From assembly GCA_020073615.1 (NCBI GenBank), contig JAIQEX010000009.1:23846-87845 (forward strand): 64,000 bases of DNA. Reading direction: 5' to 3'. The position numbers and the translations under genes are program-made. How positions within the stretch are numbered: position 1 is the stretch's first letter; each line of letters starts with the position of its first letter. This stretch comes from Terriglobia bacterium (GTDB lineage: Bacteria; Acidobacteriota; Terriglobia; Bryobacterales; Bryobacteraceae). This document shows, one piece after another, positions 47,237 to 57,331 of this stretch. Under the pieces are notes generated by a model. That model made no database searches. It was not told the DNA's origin and saw only the letters and a program-made list of their open reading frames with translations.

Positions 47237-48201
47237 CCATTCCTTACCCGGTCCGGCTGTTGTGCCTGTCGCTGGCGTGCTTCTATCTGGTGCACCTGGC
47301 GGTGGGACTGGCCGTCGCGCTGGCGGCTCCGCGGGCCATGCGATGGGCGGAGCGCAGCATCGCGCGGGTAGCGGCACGCCGTCTGGCTGCCCTGCGGCTT
47401 CTTCCGGCGGCGTTGGCCCTTTTCGTGGTGGGCGGCTTTTGCGTGCCGAGTTACCTGTGGCTGGAGCCGCGGGCCACGGTGGAAGAGGTGAGCCTGCCGT
47501 GCCTGGCCGCGGCGGTTCTTGGCCTGGCCATCTGGGCCATCCCGCTCGCGCGGGCGGTGCGCGGCGCGGCACGGTCGCTGCGCCATGTCCGGGAATGCCA
47601 GCGGCTGGGTTCACTGACGCGGCTGGCGGGCGAGTCCTGGCCGGCCTGGGTGATCGAGGGCGCCGCGCCGTGCCTGGCGCTGGCCGGGTTCGTGCGTCCG
47701 CGGCTGGTGATTTCGCGCGGGGTGCTGCGGGCGCTCTCCACGGAGCAATTGCAGGCCGCCTTGCGGCACGAGCGCGCCCATTGGACCTCGCGCGACAATC
47801 TGAAGCGCCTGCTGATTCTGGCGGCGCCCGATGTGTTCCCATTCTGCCGCGCCTTCGCGGGGCTGGAACGGGGGTGGGCGCGAGTGACGGAATGGGCTGC
47901 GGACGATCGCGCGGTGGCGGGCGATTCGCGCCGCTCGATATCGCTCGCCGCGGCGCTGGTCCGGGTGGCGCGTCTGGGCGGCGCGTGGCAGCCGCCACCC
48001 GTGACCGCGACGCTCCTCGGCAGCGCCGGCGACCTGGCGGCGCGTGTGGAGCGGCTGCTGCGCGCGGCGCCGGCCGACGAACCGCCAGGGCGGGGGATGC
48101 CCGTGCTGGCGGCGGGCGCGGTCATGGCGCTGGCCGCGGCGGCCATGCTGCCGGCCACGCTGTACTCCGTGCATGGGCTGCTGGAGCGGTTGGTTCATTA
48201 G
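47233..48201 (+). CDS. BlaR1-like M56 membrane metallopeptidase
   Basis: 322 residues, GTG start overlapping the repressor stop. Four to five membrane spans and the zinc-protease motif HERAH (in LRHERAHWTSRDNL) with downstream Glu in TEWAADDRAV are visible. Known relatives sense a ligand outside and cleave the BlaI repressor. Here no penicillin-binding sensor domain follows; only a short last span and tail remain (PVLAAGAVMALAAAAML). The signal is therefore unknown. Confidence 0.85.
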   Translation: MTIPYPVRLLCLSLACFYLVHLAVGLAVALAAPRAMRWAERSIARVAARRLAALRLLPAALALFVVGGFCVPSYLWLEPRATVEEVSLPCLAAAVLGLAIWAIPLARAVRGAARSLRHVRECQRLGSLTRLAGESWPAWVIEGAAPCLALAGFVRPRLVISRGVLRALSTEQLQAALRHERAHWTSRDNLKRLLILAAPDVFPFCRAFAGLERGWARVTEWAADDRAVAGDSRRSISLAAALVRVARLGGAWQPPPVTATLLGSAGDLAARVERLLRAAPADEPPGRGMPVLAAGAVMALAAAAMLPATLYSVHGLLERLVH

Positions 48202-48608
48202 CCGTCAGCTCTAAGTAAGAGAGCGCGGGTCCAATAGAACACTTGGAACGGGTACGTCACCGGCTTTCATCACCTTTGGTTTTTTCGCGGCGCCGGCCGC
48301 GAATGGCTACCGCAATCCATTGATTGACCCCCTCCTTTCCCAGCACCCGGTAAAGAACAAATCCTCGAATAGAGCTGCCGGACGGTGTTCGTTGGCACCC
48401 TTCCGAGGTGTGCAGGGATCGAACCTCCTGAATTGGCAGCCTATTGCTCAACGGGTCGTGAAATTTGAGCAACAATGGTTGGACAAGCAGACGTAGGCCC
48501 TCATGCGTTTCGGTCTACTCTGTGAAGGCGGGTTCCGCTGACAGCGCCGGGTGCTACCATTACCCCTTGACGACCGCTCGCACTCCCCTTAGCTCCCACC
48601 TCTGGACG
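48202..48608. other. Intergenic region with an uncertain leftward ORF
   Basis: No secure gene. A leftward frame at 48257-48475 would give 72 residues (middle part RGFVLYRVLGKEGVNQWIAV) and could be a small gene or a fragment; it has no clear ribosome site and no recognised family. The lipoprotein frame to the right is open from 48465 but a start at 48609 is preferred. Confidence 0.3.
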
Positions 48609-49457
48609 ATGGCTTGTGCCGGCTTTCCCTTTGCTGAGCGGTGCTGTTTGGTCTTGGTTCTTGGCTTGGCCGCCGGCCTTTCTGCTTGCCACCATAAAGT
48701 TCCTGAGGGCCACGCAACACAGGTGCCCGGATTTCTTGCGTATTATCACGAAGAACTCCGCGCTCGCCTCCGTTCACAGGGCCAGCCGGACCGCTTGGTA
48801 GATAAGCCAGCTAGCGCGGTCCGGCGCAGCGGCGATCATAAGGCCATCATCCTCCTAACGCAGGCCGGCAACAATTCGGGGGTTCGCGCCTGCATCTTGT
48901 CCGGCGGTAGAGTTATCAGGTCCTTCTCCTTGGATTCTGACTCAGTTGATTTTGACATGTCGTTTCGCCCTATAGTGCTGCCACAAAAGGACGGGCCAAC
49001 TGTGGACCGATGCGGCCGTTTTTATTCGGAGCAGCGGAACTCTCCGCTTGCAATCTGCAGAGTGAACCGTCCTGGCACTGTGCTGGCGCGCGCCTCGATC
49101 AATGTTCATGACGTGTTCTCTTCCGATGACACGGTTTTTGTTGTCGGTGGTACCGATACTCAATCGAACGAGCGGTGCCTCATCTTCCAGGTTCATCCGG
49201 AGAAACTCGAACTGGTGAAGGAAGTGGCGTTTCCGGTAAGGGGCAGCTCCGAATATGGAGGTCTGGTTCGAGTAGTAGATCTGGACGAGAGACGGGGCCT
49301 CGCCGTTGTTCAGCTGCTGGAACACTTCGATAATCGTCTGAACGAGTGCTACCTTGTCTACCTAAACACCGGGGACTCCAAGAGCATCGGGCGCTTGGCT
49401 GGCGATTTTGGGTTCTTCCTTAAGAACGATGTTCTCCTGGAACCACACGTGCCGTAA
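48609..49457 (+). CDS. Putative lipoprotein of unknown function
   Basis: 282 residues from ATG 48609. The N-terminus (ERCCLVLVLGLAAGLSAC) is a lipoprotein signal with lipobox LSAC, so the product should be membrane-anchored. The body is beta-rich (KAIILLTQAGNNSGVRACIL, DTVFVVGGTDTQSNERCLIF, GGLVRVVDLDERRGLAVVQL) and looks like a small propeller, but I do not recognise the family. Base composition is less GC-rich than its neighbours. Starting at 48465 instead would bury the signal. Confidence 0.6.
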   Translation: MACAGFPFAERCCLVLVLGLAAGLSACHHKVPEGHATQVPGFLAYYHEELRARLRSQGQPDRLVDKPASAVRRSGDHKAIILLTQAGNNSGVRACILSGGRVIRSFSLDSDSVDFDMSFRPIVLPQKDGPTVDRCGRFYSEQRNSPLAICRVNRPGTVLARASINVHDVFSSDDTVFVVGGTDTQSNERCLIFQVHPEKLELVKEVAFPVRGSSEYGGLVRVVDLDERRGLAVVQLLEHFDNRLNECYLVYLNTGDSKSIGRLAGDFGFFLKNDVLLEPHVP

Positions 49458-49553
49458 ATCCACAAGCACAAACTCGTCTCCTCGGCCGAAACGGGGAAAG
49501 CCCGCGGCCTACCCTACTGGGCCGTGGAAACAGGCATTCAAATCAAAGAAAGC

Positions 49554-49612
49554 ACCACGGACATGAGGCGAGTTGAAAGCTGATGGCTGATAGCTCAACT
49601 ACGACCCGTGGT
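49554..49612 (+). promoter_or_regulatory. Two-tier hairpin in the leader of the receptor gene
   Basis: ACCACGG (49554-49560) pairs with CCGTGGT (49606-49612). Within it AGTTG-AA-AGCT (49571-49581) pairs with AGCT-CAACT (49592-49600) around a 10-base loop. The structure ends 49 bases before the receptor ATG. No T-run follows, so control at the RNA level or a dyad operator is more likely than termination. Confidence 0.45.
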
Positions 49613-49661
49613 AGTAGTGGTGTGCACGCTGTTAAGCTGAACTTCTTCCGGAAGAGGGGTT

Positions 49662-52595
49662 ATGTCTCGAAAACAAGTTTGGCTGGCGGTATTGCCGTGG
49701 GCTTTCGCGGCGTGGGCGCAGACGCCGGATACGGCCACCGTCCATGGCTTGGTGACGGACCAGAGCCATGCCGCGGTGGCGGGCGTGCAGGTGACGGTGA
49801 GGAATGGGCAGACGGGCCGGGAGCGGACCGCGCAGACGGATGCGTCCGGCAACTTCACGGTGGCGGGACTTCCGGTGGCGGGCACGTACAGCATCAACGC
49901 GGGCAAGCCGGGATTCGCCGAGGCGCATTTGCGCGACGTGACCCTGGCCGGCGGCACCACGGCGGACGTCAATCTGCAACTGAACGTGGCCGAAGGGCAA
50001 ACGCAGATCACGGTGACGGGGGTGGCGGGCGAGGTGCGGACCGACGCGCCACAGTTGGGCGACCGCCTGGAAGCGCGGCAGATGGAAGAGACGCCGCTGC
50101 TCAGCCGGCGCATTACGTATCTGCCGCTGCTGAACGCGGCCAACCGCCCGGCGATCAACCAGGGCGATGTCTTCATGAACGAAGAGCTGTTCACCACCAA
50201 CGGCGCGGGACGTCGCCAGGCGTGGTTCGAGGTGGATGGCGCGAGCGGCAACGATAGCTGGGGGCGGCAGACCATCTTCAGCAATCTTCCGCTTACCAGC
50301 TTGCAGGAGATGACCGTGCTGACCAACGCCTTTTCGGCGGAGTACGGCGGCAGCACGGGGAGCGTGGTGAACATCGTCACCAAGAGCGGCGGCAGCCAGT
50401 GGCACGGCGAGGCCATGGAGTTGTGGCGGCCCTCGGCCACCGAGGCGGCGCTTTCGGGATTCACGTCCACCAACGCCGCCAGCGGCAACGACCTCACCAA
50501 CGACACGCTGGGACAATCCGAGGTGGCGCTCTCGGGACCGCTCGGGAGCGCGGGCCGGACGCATTTTTCGCTCGCCGGAGAGTTCAGCCGGGAAAACAAG
50601 GCCTCCCCCGTCATCTCTCCGGTAGCGCCGGGCGAGTTCATCGGGCACTACCGCGGCTGGCTGGCGTTCCTGCGCCTGGACCACCAGATCAACGAGAAGA
50701 ACAGCCTGTTTTTCCGCGGCAACGTGGACGGCTTTTACGACACCAATCCCAACGGCGCGGTGGGCGGGAACAATCTGCCCACCGTGGACCGCGTGTTCCG
50801 GCGGCGCACCTACTCCGAGGAACTGGGCGAGACGGCGGTGCTGTCCACGGCGCTGATCAACAGCGCGCGCGTGCAGTTCCAACTGGCGTCGCCCATCACG
50901 CAGTTCGACCCGGTGATCTTCGGCACGCAGTTCCAGGTTCCGATTTCGACCGGCGGCACATTCACCAGCGGCACCTCGCAATCGGCGCTGCTCATGAACC
51001 GGCAATACCAGGCCAGCGACACGCTGGCGGCGGTGTGGGGGCGGCACCAGGTGAAGTTCGGCGGCGACATGATCTTCGCCCACACGGGCGGCAACAGCAA
51101 GGAGTTCGGCGGCCCCATCTACCTCGGCCAGTTCCTGTACAACACCTGCACGCAGCCGCTGGCGGTGTGCGAGAGCCAGGCGTTTCTCGGCAACATCGCC
51201 AACGTGAAGAGCTACACGCAGAGCTACGGCAACGCCAATTACACGGTGGACGACACGCTGTGGGCGCTGTTCGTGCAGGACGACGTACGACTGCGCCCGG
51301 ACCTGACGGTGAACCTGGGGCTGCGCTACGAGCAGCAGACCTTCGCCGATTCGCGCGCCAGCTTCGCCCCCCGCGTGGGCTTTTCGTACAACTGGCGCGG
51401 CGATGGCAAGACGGTCGTCCGCGGCGGCTTCGGCATCTACTACTCGCAGATCGTGGACAACGCCGCGGCCAACTGGGCGCTGACGGGACCCACGGGCGTG
51501 TTCAACTACACCGCCTCGCCGGGGCAGATCGGTTTTCCCTCGAGTGTGGCGGCTGCCCCCCTGCCCGCCTTCCCTGCCGGCGCGCAGGTGCCCCTGCGCA
51601 GCCTCTACGTGCGGCCCGGCGATAGCGCGCACCTGAACGCGTTCTTCAACACGGCGGCGCTGACCGGCTACCAGGACAAGCTGCTGAACCCGTATTCGGA
51701 GCAGTGGACGTTGGGCATCGAACGCCGGCTGAAAACGGACTGGGTGCTGAGCGTGGACTACGTCGGCTCGCACACCCTCCGCATCAACCGACCGCTCGAT
51801 GTGGACCCGCCGTCGCCCTTCGTGCGCACCGCGCCAGGGCAGACGCGTTCGGCGCAGGCGGCCAACTGCACGCGGCCGCTGTGGATCGCCTTCTACCAGC
51901 AGGCGGGCCTGGCCTGCAATCCCGCGGCGGCCACCAACCCGCAACCGCCCTACAGCGTGATCCTGAGCGACGTCAACAACGGATACGCCTACTACGATGC
52001 GCTCGATGTGAACCTCAACCACCGCTTCAGCCACCACTTATCCATGCTGGCCAGCTATACGTGGTCGCACGCCATCGATAACGTGGATCCGGACGTGCCG
52101 GGGCAGAACCCCAACGACCCGAACTTCACCGGCAAAATCGAAAACGGCAATGCGATCTTCGACCAGCGGCACCGCTTCGTGCTCTCGGGCGTGTACGTGG
52201 GGCCGCTCGCGATCACCATGGGCGCGGTGGCCACGCTGGCCTCGGGGCTGCCCTACAACTTCACCACCGGGACCACCAACGGTGGGGACAACGGCGCCAC
52301 CACCGACCGTCCGGTTATCAACGGCGTGGTGGTGGGGCGCAATGCCGGGCGCGGCAACGCGATCTACGAGGTTTCGCCCTTCCTCGAACGGCCGTTTGCG
52401 CTGGGGAGCGAACGCGTGCACCTGGTGCTGCGCGCGGAATCGTTCAACGTGTTCAACCACGCGAATTTTGTGGGCTACAGCGGCACCTTCGGCAACGGCG
52501 CCACAGCGGGCCCCGGGTTCGGAGCGCCGCTGGCGGGCATCACCAACCAGCTGCCGGCGCGCTCGCTGCAGTTTTCGGCGAAGGTGACGTTCTAG
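49662..52595 (+). CDS. TonB-dependent-receptor-like outer-membrane protein
   Basis: 977 residues with a signal peptide (1-19), a carboxypeptidase-regulatory domain (about 25-105: ATVHGLVTDQSHAAVAGVQV, TDASGNFTVAGLPVAG), a plug-like region (about 115-230: VDGASGNDSWGRQTIF, FSAEYGGSTGSVVNIVTKSG) and a 22-strand-type barrel ending in the aromatic LQFSAKVTF that targets the Bam machinery. Motifs such as WTLGIERRLKTDWVLSVDYV and IFDQRHRFVLSGVY are typical of the large Acidobacteriota family of Oar/SusC-like receptors. Ribosome site AGAGGGG is good. Substrate unknown; no SusD partner is present. Confidence 0.88.
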   Translation: MSRKQVWLAVLPWAFAAWAQTPDTATVHGLVTDQSHAAVAGVQVTVRNGQTGRERTAQTDASGNFTVAGLPVAGTYSINAGKPGFAEAHLRDVTLAGGTTADVNLQLNVAEGQTQITVTGVAGEVRTDAPQLGDRLEARQMEETPLLSRRITYLPLLNAANRPAINQGDVFMNEELFTTNGAGRRQAWFEVDGASGNDSWGRQTIFSNLPLTSLQEMTVLTNAFSAEYGGSTGSVVNIVTKSGGSQWHGEAMELWRPSATEAALSGFTSTNAASGNDLTNDTLGQSEVALSGPLGSAGRTHFSLAGEFSRENKASPVISPVAPGEFIGHYRGWLAFLRLDHQINEKNSLFFRGNVDGFYDTNPNGAVGGNNLPTVDRVFRRRTYSEELGETAVLSTALINSARVQFQLASPITQFDPVIFGTQFQVPISTGGTFTSGTSQSALLMNRQYQASDTLAAVWGRHQVKFGGDMIFAHTGGNSKEFGGPIYLGQFLYNTCTQPLAVCESQAFLGNIANVKSYTQSYGNANYTVDDTLWALFVQDDVRLRPDLTVNLGLRYEQQTFADSRASFAPRVGFSYNWRGDGKTVVRGGFGIYYSQIVDNAAANWALTGPTGVFNYTASPGQIGFPSSVAAAPLPAFPAGAQVPLRSLYVRPGDSAHLNAFFNTAALTGYQDKLLNPYSEQWTLGIERRLKTDWVLSVDYVGSHTLRINRPLDVDPPSPFVRTAPGQTRSAQAANCTRPLWIAFYQQAGLACNPAAATNPQPPYSVILSDVNNGYAYYDALDVNLNHRFSHHLSMLASYTWSHAIDNVDPDVPGQNPNDPNFTGKIENGNAIFDQRHRFVLSGVYVGPLAITMGAVATLASGLPYNFTTGTTNGGDNGATTDRPVINGVVVGRNAGRGNAIYEVSPFLERPFALGSERVHLVLRAESFNVFNHANFVGYSGTFGNGATAGPGFGAPLAGITNQLPARSLQFSAKVTF

Positions 52596-52689
52596 CCGGC
52601 CGCGATCCACCCAGACTTTGCAAGACCTGAGAGCGGAGGGCAACTCGCCATCTGCGCGTCGCTCGATGGTTGCACCACCGGGGTAGGAC

Positions 52690-53175
52690 TCATGTTTCGC
52701 TCCTTGCGCTTGCGCTCCGGCCGGCGCTCATTTCCCGCTCCAGGGAAGCTACCTTGTCGAGGCGCCGCAGGTAGCGCTCGGCCTGGCCGAACTCAGCCGC
52801 CAGGAACGCCTCCACAAGGTCCCAGGCCAGGAACGGCCCGACCGTCCGGCCGCCCATGCAGATGATGTTCATATGGTCGTCTTCGACGCCCTGGCGCGCC
52901 GAGAAATGATCGCTCACCAGGCCGGCGCGGATTCCCGGTATCTTGTTTGCGCAGACCGCGGCGCCCACGCCGCTCCCGCAGACGGCCACTCCACGCTCCA
53001 CGGTGCCCGCCGCCACAGCGTGCGCCAGGGGAGTGACGAAGTCGGGGTAATCGTCGCCCTGGTTGAGTTGGTACGCTCCGAAATCGGCCACCTCGTGCCC
53101 CGCTGCGCGGAGACGGGCAACCAGGTCCTCTTTTAAGCCAAAGCCGCCGTGATCGGCAGCAATTCCCACGCGCAT
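52690..53175 (-). CDS. rpiB: Ribose-5-phosphate isomerase B
   Basis: 161 residues of the RpiB/LacAB family; interconverts ribose 5- and ribulose 5-phosphate. Marks: MRVGIAADHGGFGLKEDL, GDDYPDFVTPLAHAVA and the active-site CGSGVGAAVCANKIPGIRAG with catalytic Cys, then DHMNIICMGGRTVG. It is last in the operon, 15 bp after zwf. The C-terminal tail is Ser/Arg-rich. Allose-phosphate isomerase activity is an alternative, but context favours the pentose pathway. Confidence 0.92.
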   Translation of the reverse strand: MRVGIAADHGGFGLKEDLVARLRAAGHEVADFGAYQLNQGDDYPDFVTPLAHAVAAGTVERGVAVCGSGVGAAVCANKIPGIRAGLVSDHFSARQGVEDDHMNIICMGGRTVGPFLAWDLVEAFLAAEFGQAERYLRRLDKVASLEREMSAGRSASARSET

Positions 53176-53190
53176 TTCTTCTCCTCCCTG

Positions 53191-54597
53191 TCAACTTACC
53201 CGTGCCAGGCGGAAATCTTCCTGATCCGCGCCGGCCGGATCATGCCAGCCTCCGGGCGGCGGCACTCTCTGCTCGGCTTCACTGGGTCCCCAGGTGCCTT
53301 TGTCGTATTCGTATACCGGCGTGCCGGCCTTCAGCACCGGATCGACAATCCGCCAGGCTTCCTCCACGTAGTCCTGGCGGGCAAACAGCATGGCATCTCC
53401 CGCTATGGCGTCGCCCAGGAGGCGTTCGTACGCGTCCATCTCATCCGGGCAGGGGTGATGGCTGGCCACCATTTCCACCATCTGGCTTTTCATCTCTTCG
53501 CCCGGGCCCATGACCGTTGCGCCAACCGCGATCGTCATCTCGGGACTGATGCGGAACCGCAGATAGTTCCGCGGCAGTGCGCTGTCGCGGATCACCGCCG
53601 GAGGCTTGCGGAACCTGCCCAGCACCTCCGTGCAGGTGACCGGCAGATTTTTCCCGGCGCGGATGTGGAAGGGAACGCCCTTCCAGCGCCAGGAGTCGAC
53701 CTCCAGCCGCACGGCCGCGAACGTTTCCACCTCGGAGTCCGGCGCTACTCCCTTTTCCTGGCGATAGCCGCGGAACTGCCCCCGCACCAGATCCTCCGCC
53801 GCGATCGGCGGAATCGCTTTCAGCACCTTCACTTTCTCATCCCGGATGGTCTCGCTGTCGCTGCGGACCGGGGGCTCCATGGCGAGATTGCACAGAACCT
53901 GGAAGAGATGATTTTGCATCACGTCGCGAATGGCGCCGGTCTGGTCGTAGAATGCGCCGCGGCCCTGCACGCCAAAATCCTCCGCCATGGTGATCTGCAC
54001 GCTCTCGATGTAATTTCGATTCCAGAACGGTTCCATGAACGCGTTGGCGAAGCGGAAGACCACCACGTTGTTCACCGGCCGCTTGCCGAGGTAGTGGTCG
54101 ATGCGAAAGATGGCAGACTCCGGGAAGAAACGGTGCAACGTGCGGTTGAGTTCCTGCGCGGAGGCAAGGTCGTGGCCAAAGGGCTTCTCCACAATGACGC
54201 GCGCGCCCTGCGCGCAACCCGTTTTCGCCAACTGTTCCACCACCGTCTCAAACAGCAGCGGCGGGATGGCCAGGTAATGCGCCGGCCGCTGTGCGCCATT
54301 GAGCTCCTTGCGAAGCGCCTCGAAAGTGGCGGGCTCGGTGTAGTCGCCGTCCACATACCGCAGCAGTCCAGCCAGCTTCCCGAAAGCCTCGGGATCCACT
54401 CCGCCGTGCTCGGCCAGGCTCTCGTGTGCCCGCGCCCGAAGCTGTTCCACGTTCCAGCCGGATTTGGCCACGCCGATTACCGGAATGTTCAGGCGTCCGC
54501 GCTTCGCCATGGCTTCGAGCGCCGGAAAAATCTTCTTATAGGCCAGGTCGCCTGAGGCGCCGAAAAACACCAAGGCGTCGGCATGGGAATCGGTCAT
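53191..54597 (-). CDS. zwf: Glucose-6-phosphate dehydrogenase
   Basis: 468 residues from ATG 54597, with GGAGG five bases upstream; the longer frame upstream is not coding. Oxidises glucose 6-phosphate to the lactone with NAD(P). Marks: [20 protein letters not shown] (nucleotide-binding GASGDLA), [16 protein letters not shown] and the active site [31 protein letters not shown]. No 6-phosphogluconolactonase gene is in the operon, so the lactone is opened elsewhere or spontaneously. Confidence 0.95.
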   Translation of the reverse strand: MTDSHADALVFFGASGDLAYKKIFPALEAMAKRGRLNIPVIGVAKSGWNVEQLRARAHESLAEHGGVDPEAFGKLAGLLRYVDGDYTEPATFEALRKELNGAQRPAHYLAIPPLLFETVVEQLAKTGCAQGARVIVEKPFGHDLASAQELNRTLHRFFPESAIFRIDHYLGKRPVNNVVVFRFANAFMEPFWNRNYIESVQITMAEDFGVQGRGAFYDQTGAIRDVMQNHLFQVLCNLAMEPPVRSDSETIRDEKVKVLKAIPPIAAEDLVRGQFRGYRQEKGVAPDSEVETFAAVRLEVDSWRWKGVPFHIRAGKNLPVTCTEVLGRFRKPPAVIRDSALPRNYLRFRISPEMTIAVGATVMGPGEEMKSQMVEMVASHHPCPDEMDAYERLLGDAIAGDAMLFARQDYVEEAWRIVDPVLKAGTPVYEYDKGTWGPSEAEQRVPPPGGWHDPAGADQEDFRLARVS

Positions 54598-54622
54598 TCG
54601 AGCCTCCTGTCCCCGGCCGCGA

Positions 54623-55639
54623 TTAGCCGGCAGCTTTTTCCACGTGGCCGCCGAAGCCGTAGCGCATCGCCGACAGCAGCCGGTCCTGATAGTCCGCCTT
54701 TCCCCGCGAGGCAAAGCGCTGGTACAAAGCGGCGGAGAGAACCGGCGCCGGAACCGATTCGTCGATGGCGGCCTTGATGGTCCACCGGCCTTCGCCGGAA
54801 TCCGAAACCCGCCCCGCAAATTGGGAAAGCGCCGGGTCCTTCACCAGGCTGGCTGCCGTAATGTCCAGCAGCCACGAAGCGACCACGCTCCCGCGGCGCC
54901 ACACCTCGGCGATATCGCGCAGATTGAGATCGTACTGATACTGCTCGGGCTCGCGTAGGGGCGTGGTTTCCGCATCAATGGTGCGATCCTGTTTCCCCGC
55001 GGAGGCGTCACGCAAGATGGTGAGCCCTTCCGCATAGGCCGCCATGAGCCCGTACTCGATGCCGTTGTGGACCATCTTGACGAAGTGGCCGGCGCCCGAA
55101 GGCCCGCAGTGCAGGTAGCCTTGTTCGACCGTGCCGTCGAGTTGCTCGCGCCCCGGCGTGCGGGGGATCGTTCCCTTGCCCGGCGCCAGGGTCAAGAAGA
55201 TTGGGTCGAGGCACCTGACCACATCCGCCTCGCCGCCAATCATCATGCAGTAACCTCGCTCCAGACCCCAGACGCCGCCGCTGGTTCCCACGTCGACGTA
55301 GTGAATCCGGCTGGCCGTGAGATCCCTGGAGCGCCGTATGTCATCCACGTAATAGGAATTGCCGCCGTCGATGAGGATGTCTCCCGGTGTGAGATGCGGC
55401 AAAAGGTCCGCGATGGCGCCATCCACCACTGCGGCCGGCACCATCAACCATATCGCCCGCGGCTTATCGAGCTTCGCCACGAAATCCGGCAACGACGAAC
55501 TGCCCACCGCTTGCTGTTGAACCAGCTCGTTCACGGCATTCGGCGACACATCGAAGACCACGCACTGGTGCCCACCTTGCAAGAGGCGCCGCACCATGTT
55601 TGCGCCCATGCGTCCCAGCCCCACCATTCCCAGTTGCAT
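54623..55639 (-). CDS. gnd: 6-phosphogluconate dehydrogenase, short (NAD-type) form
   Basis: 338 residues, the short GntZ/Gnd2 class, against ~470 in E. coli Gnd. It decarboxylates 6-phosphogluconate to ribulose 5-phosphate. Marks: [53 protein letters not shown] and the catalytic [13 protein letters not shown]. Starts 3 bp after the pgi stop, so translation is coupled. Confidence 0.94.
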   Translation of the reverse strand: MQLGMVGLGRMGANMVRRLLQGGHQCVVFDVSPNAVNELVQQQAVGSSSLPDFVAKLDKPRAIWLMVPAAVVDGAIADLLPHLTPGDILIDGGNSYYVDDIRRSRDLTASRIHYVDVGTSGGVWGLERGYCMMIGGEADVVRCLDPIFLTLAPGKGTIPRTPGREQLDGTVEQGYLHCGPSGAGHFVKMVHNGIEYGLMAAYAEGLTILRDASAGKQDRTIDAETTPLREPEQYQYDLNLRDIAEVWRRGSVVASWLLDITAASLVKDPALSQFAGRVSDSGEGRWTIKAAIDESVPAPVLSAALYQRFASRGKADYQDRLLSAMRYGFGGHVEKAAG

Positions 55640-55642
55640 AAG

Positions 55643-57307
55643 TTACTCCTTGAGATTCCGGTAACGGCGGATCAAGCTGTTGGTCGAGCTGTCGTGGCTC
55701 AGTGCCGGCTCCGCCGCGCTCTCGAGCTCCGGGACGATGCGCTGCGCCAGCACCTTCCCCAGCTCCACGCCCCATTGGTCGAACGAGTTGATCTGCCAGA
55801 TGACTCCCTGCGTGAACACCGAGTGCTCGTAAAGGGCGACCAGCTTGCCGAGAACCTCCGGCGTGAGCCGGTCGGCGAGGATCGTGTTGGACGGGCGATT
55901 GCCCTCGAAAACCCTGTGCGGCGCCAGCCATTCGGGCGTGCCCTCGGCTTTGACCTGCTCGGATGTCTTGCCGAATGCCAGCGCCTCCGTCTGGGCGAAG
56001 ACGTTCGCCATGAGCATGTCGTGATGCCGGCCCAGCGGCTTGAGCGGCTTGGCAAACGCGATGAAGTCGCACGGGATGAGCCGCGTGCCCTGGTGGATCA
56101 ACTGATAGAACGAATGCTGCCCGTTGGTTCCCGGCTCGCCCCAGTAAATCGGGCCAGTCGCGTAGCTGACTTCGGCGCCCTCCAGCGTGACGTGCTTCCC
56201 GTTGCTCTCCATCGTCAACTGCTGCAGATACGCCGGGAATCGCTTCAAGTATTGCTCATAGGGCAAGACCGCGACTGTCTCGGCGCCGAAGAAGTCGCTG
56301 TACCAGACACCCAGGAGACCCATCAGGACCGGAAGGTTGCGCTCAAACGGAGTAGCACGGAAATGTTCGTCCATCTGGTGAAAGCCGTCCAGCATTGCCC
56401 GGAAGTTCTCCGCGCCGACGGCCGCCATGGTCGATAGGCCGATCGCAGAGTCCATCGAGTAGCGTCCGCCCACCCAATCCCAGAAGCCGAACATGTTGGC
56501 CGTGTCGATCCCGAATTTCGCTACTTCCGCGGCGTTCGTCGAGACCGCGACGAAGTGCCTGGCGATCGACTTTTCGTCGCCGCCCAGTCCGGCCAGCAAC
56601 CACGCGCGCGCCGCGTGAGCGTTGGTCATGGTTTCGAGCGTAGTGAACGTTTTCGAAGAAACAATGAAGAGCGTCTCGGAAGGGTCGAGACCTTCAACCG
56701 CTTCGGCGAAGTCGGTGCCGTCTACGTTGGAAACGAACCGCAAGTTCAGGCCGCGATCGCTGTAATGCTTCAGCGCTTCGTATGCCATCACCGGCCCCAG
56801 GTCGGAGCCGCCGATGCCGATGTTGATCACGTTGCGGATGCGCTTGCCGGTGTGCCCCTTCCATTCGCCCGTCCGGATCCGCTTCGAGAAATCCTCCATC
56901 CGGTCGAGCACGGCGTGAACCTGGGGCACCACGTTTTCGCCGTCCACCAGAATGGATGCTCCCTTGGGCGCGCGCAGGGCCACGTGGAGCACGGCGCGGT
57001 TCTCGGTGACATTGATCTTCTCCCCGCCAAACATCGCCTCCATGCGCGGCCGCAGGCCTGATTCCTCGGCCAGTTGCACGAGCAGCTTGATGGTCTCATC
57101 CGTAACGCGATTCTTCGAGTAGTCCAGGAAGATGCCCGCGGCCTCGGCCGTCATCCTCTCGCCGCGCTTGGGGTCACCCGCGAAGAGAGTGCGCAGATGT
57201 ACTGAGCGAACACCCTTGTAGTGGGCCTGGAGAGCCCTCCACGCCTTCCGTTTCTTGAGCGTCTCGAGATGCTTGCTGGTAGCTTCCGCTGTGGAGTGTG
57301 TTGCCAT
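55643..57307 (-). CDS. pgi: Glucose-6-phosphate isomerase
   Basis: 554 residues of the large PGI type. Interconverts glucose and fructose 6-phosphates. Marks: [77 protein letters not shown] and the catalytic [16 protein letters not shown], with [13 protein letters not shown] near the end. Lies between tal and gnd in the same operon with spacers of 24 and 3 bp. Confidence 0.96.
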   Translation of the reverse strand: MATHSTAEATSKHLETLKKRKAWRALQAHYKGVRSVHLRTLFAGDPKRGERMTAEAAGIFLDYSKNRVTDETIKLLVQLAEESGLRPRMEAMFGGEKINVTENRAVLHVALRAPKGASILVDGENVVPQVHAVLDRMEDFSKRIRTGEWKGHTGKRIRNVINIGIGGSDLGPVMAYEALKHYSDRGLNLRFVSNVDGTDFAEAVEGLDPSETLFIVSSKTFTTLETMTNAHAARAWLLAGLGGDEKSIARHFVAVSTNAAEVAKFGIDTANMFGFWDWVGGRYSMDSAIGLSTMAAVGAENFRAMLDGFHQMDEHFRATPFERNLPVLMGLLGVWYSDFFGAETVAVLPYEQYLKRFPAYLQQLTMESNGKHVTLEGAEVSYATGPIYWGEPGTNGQHSFYQLIHQGTRLIPCDFIAFAKPLKPLGRHHDMLMANVFAQTEALAFGKTSEQVKAEGTPEWLAPHRVFEGNRPSNTILADRLTPEVLGKLVALYEHSVFTQGVIWQINSFDQWGVELGKVLAQRIVPELESAAEPALSHDSSTNSLIRRYRNLKE

Positions 57308-57331
57308 GCCGCTGCTCCTTTCGCTCTTTCC

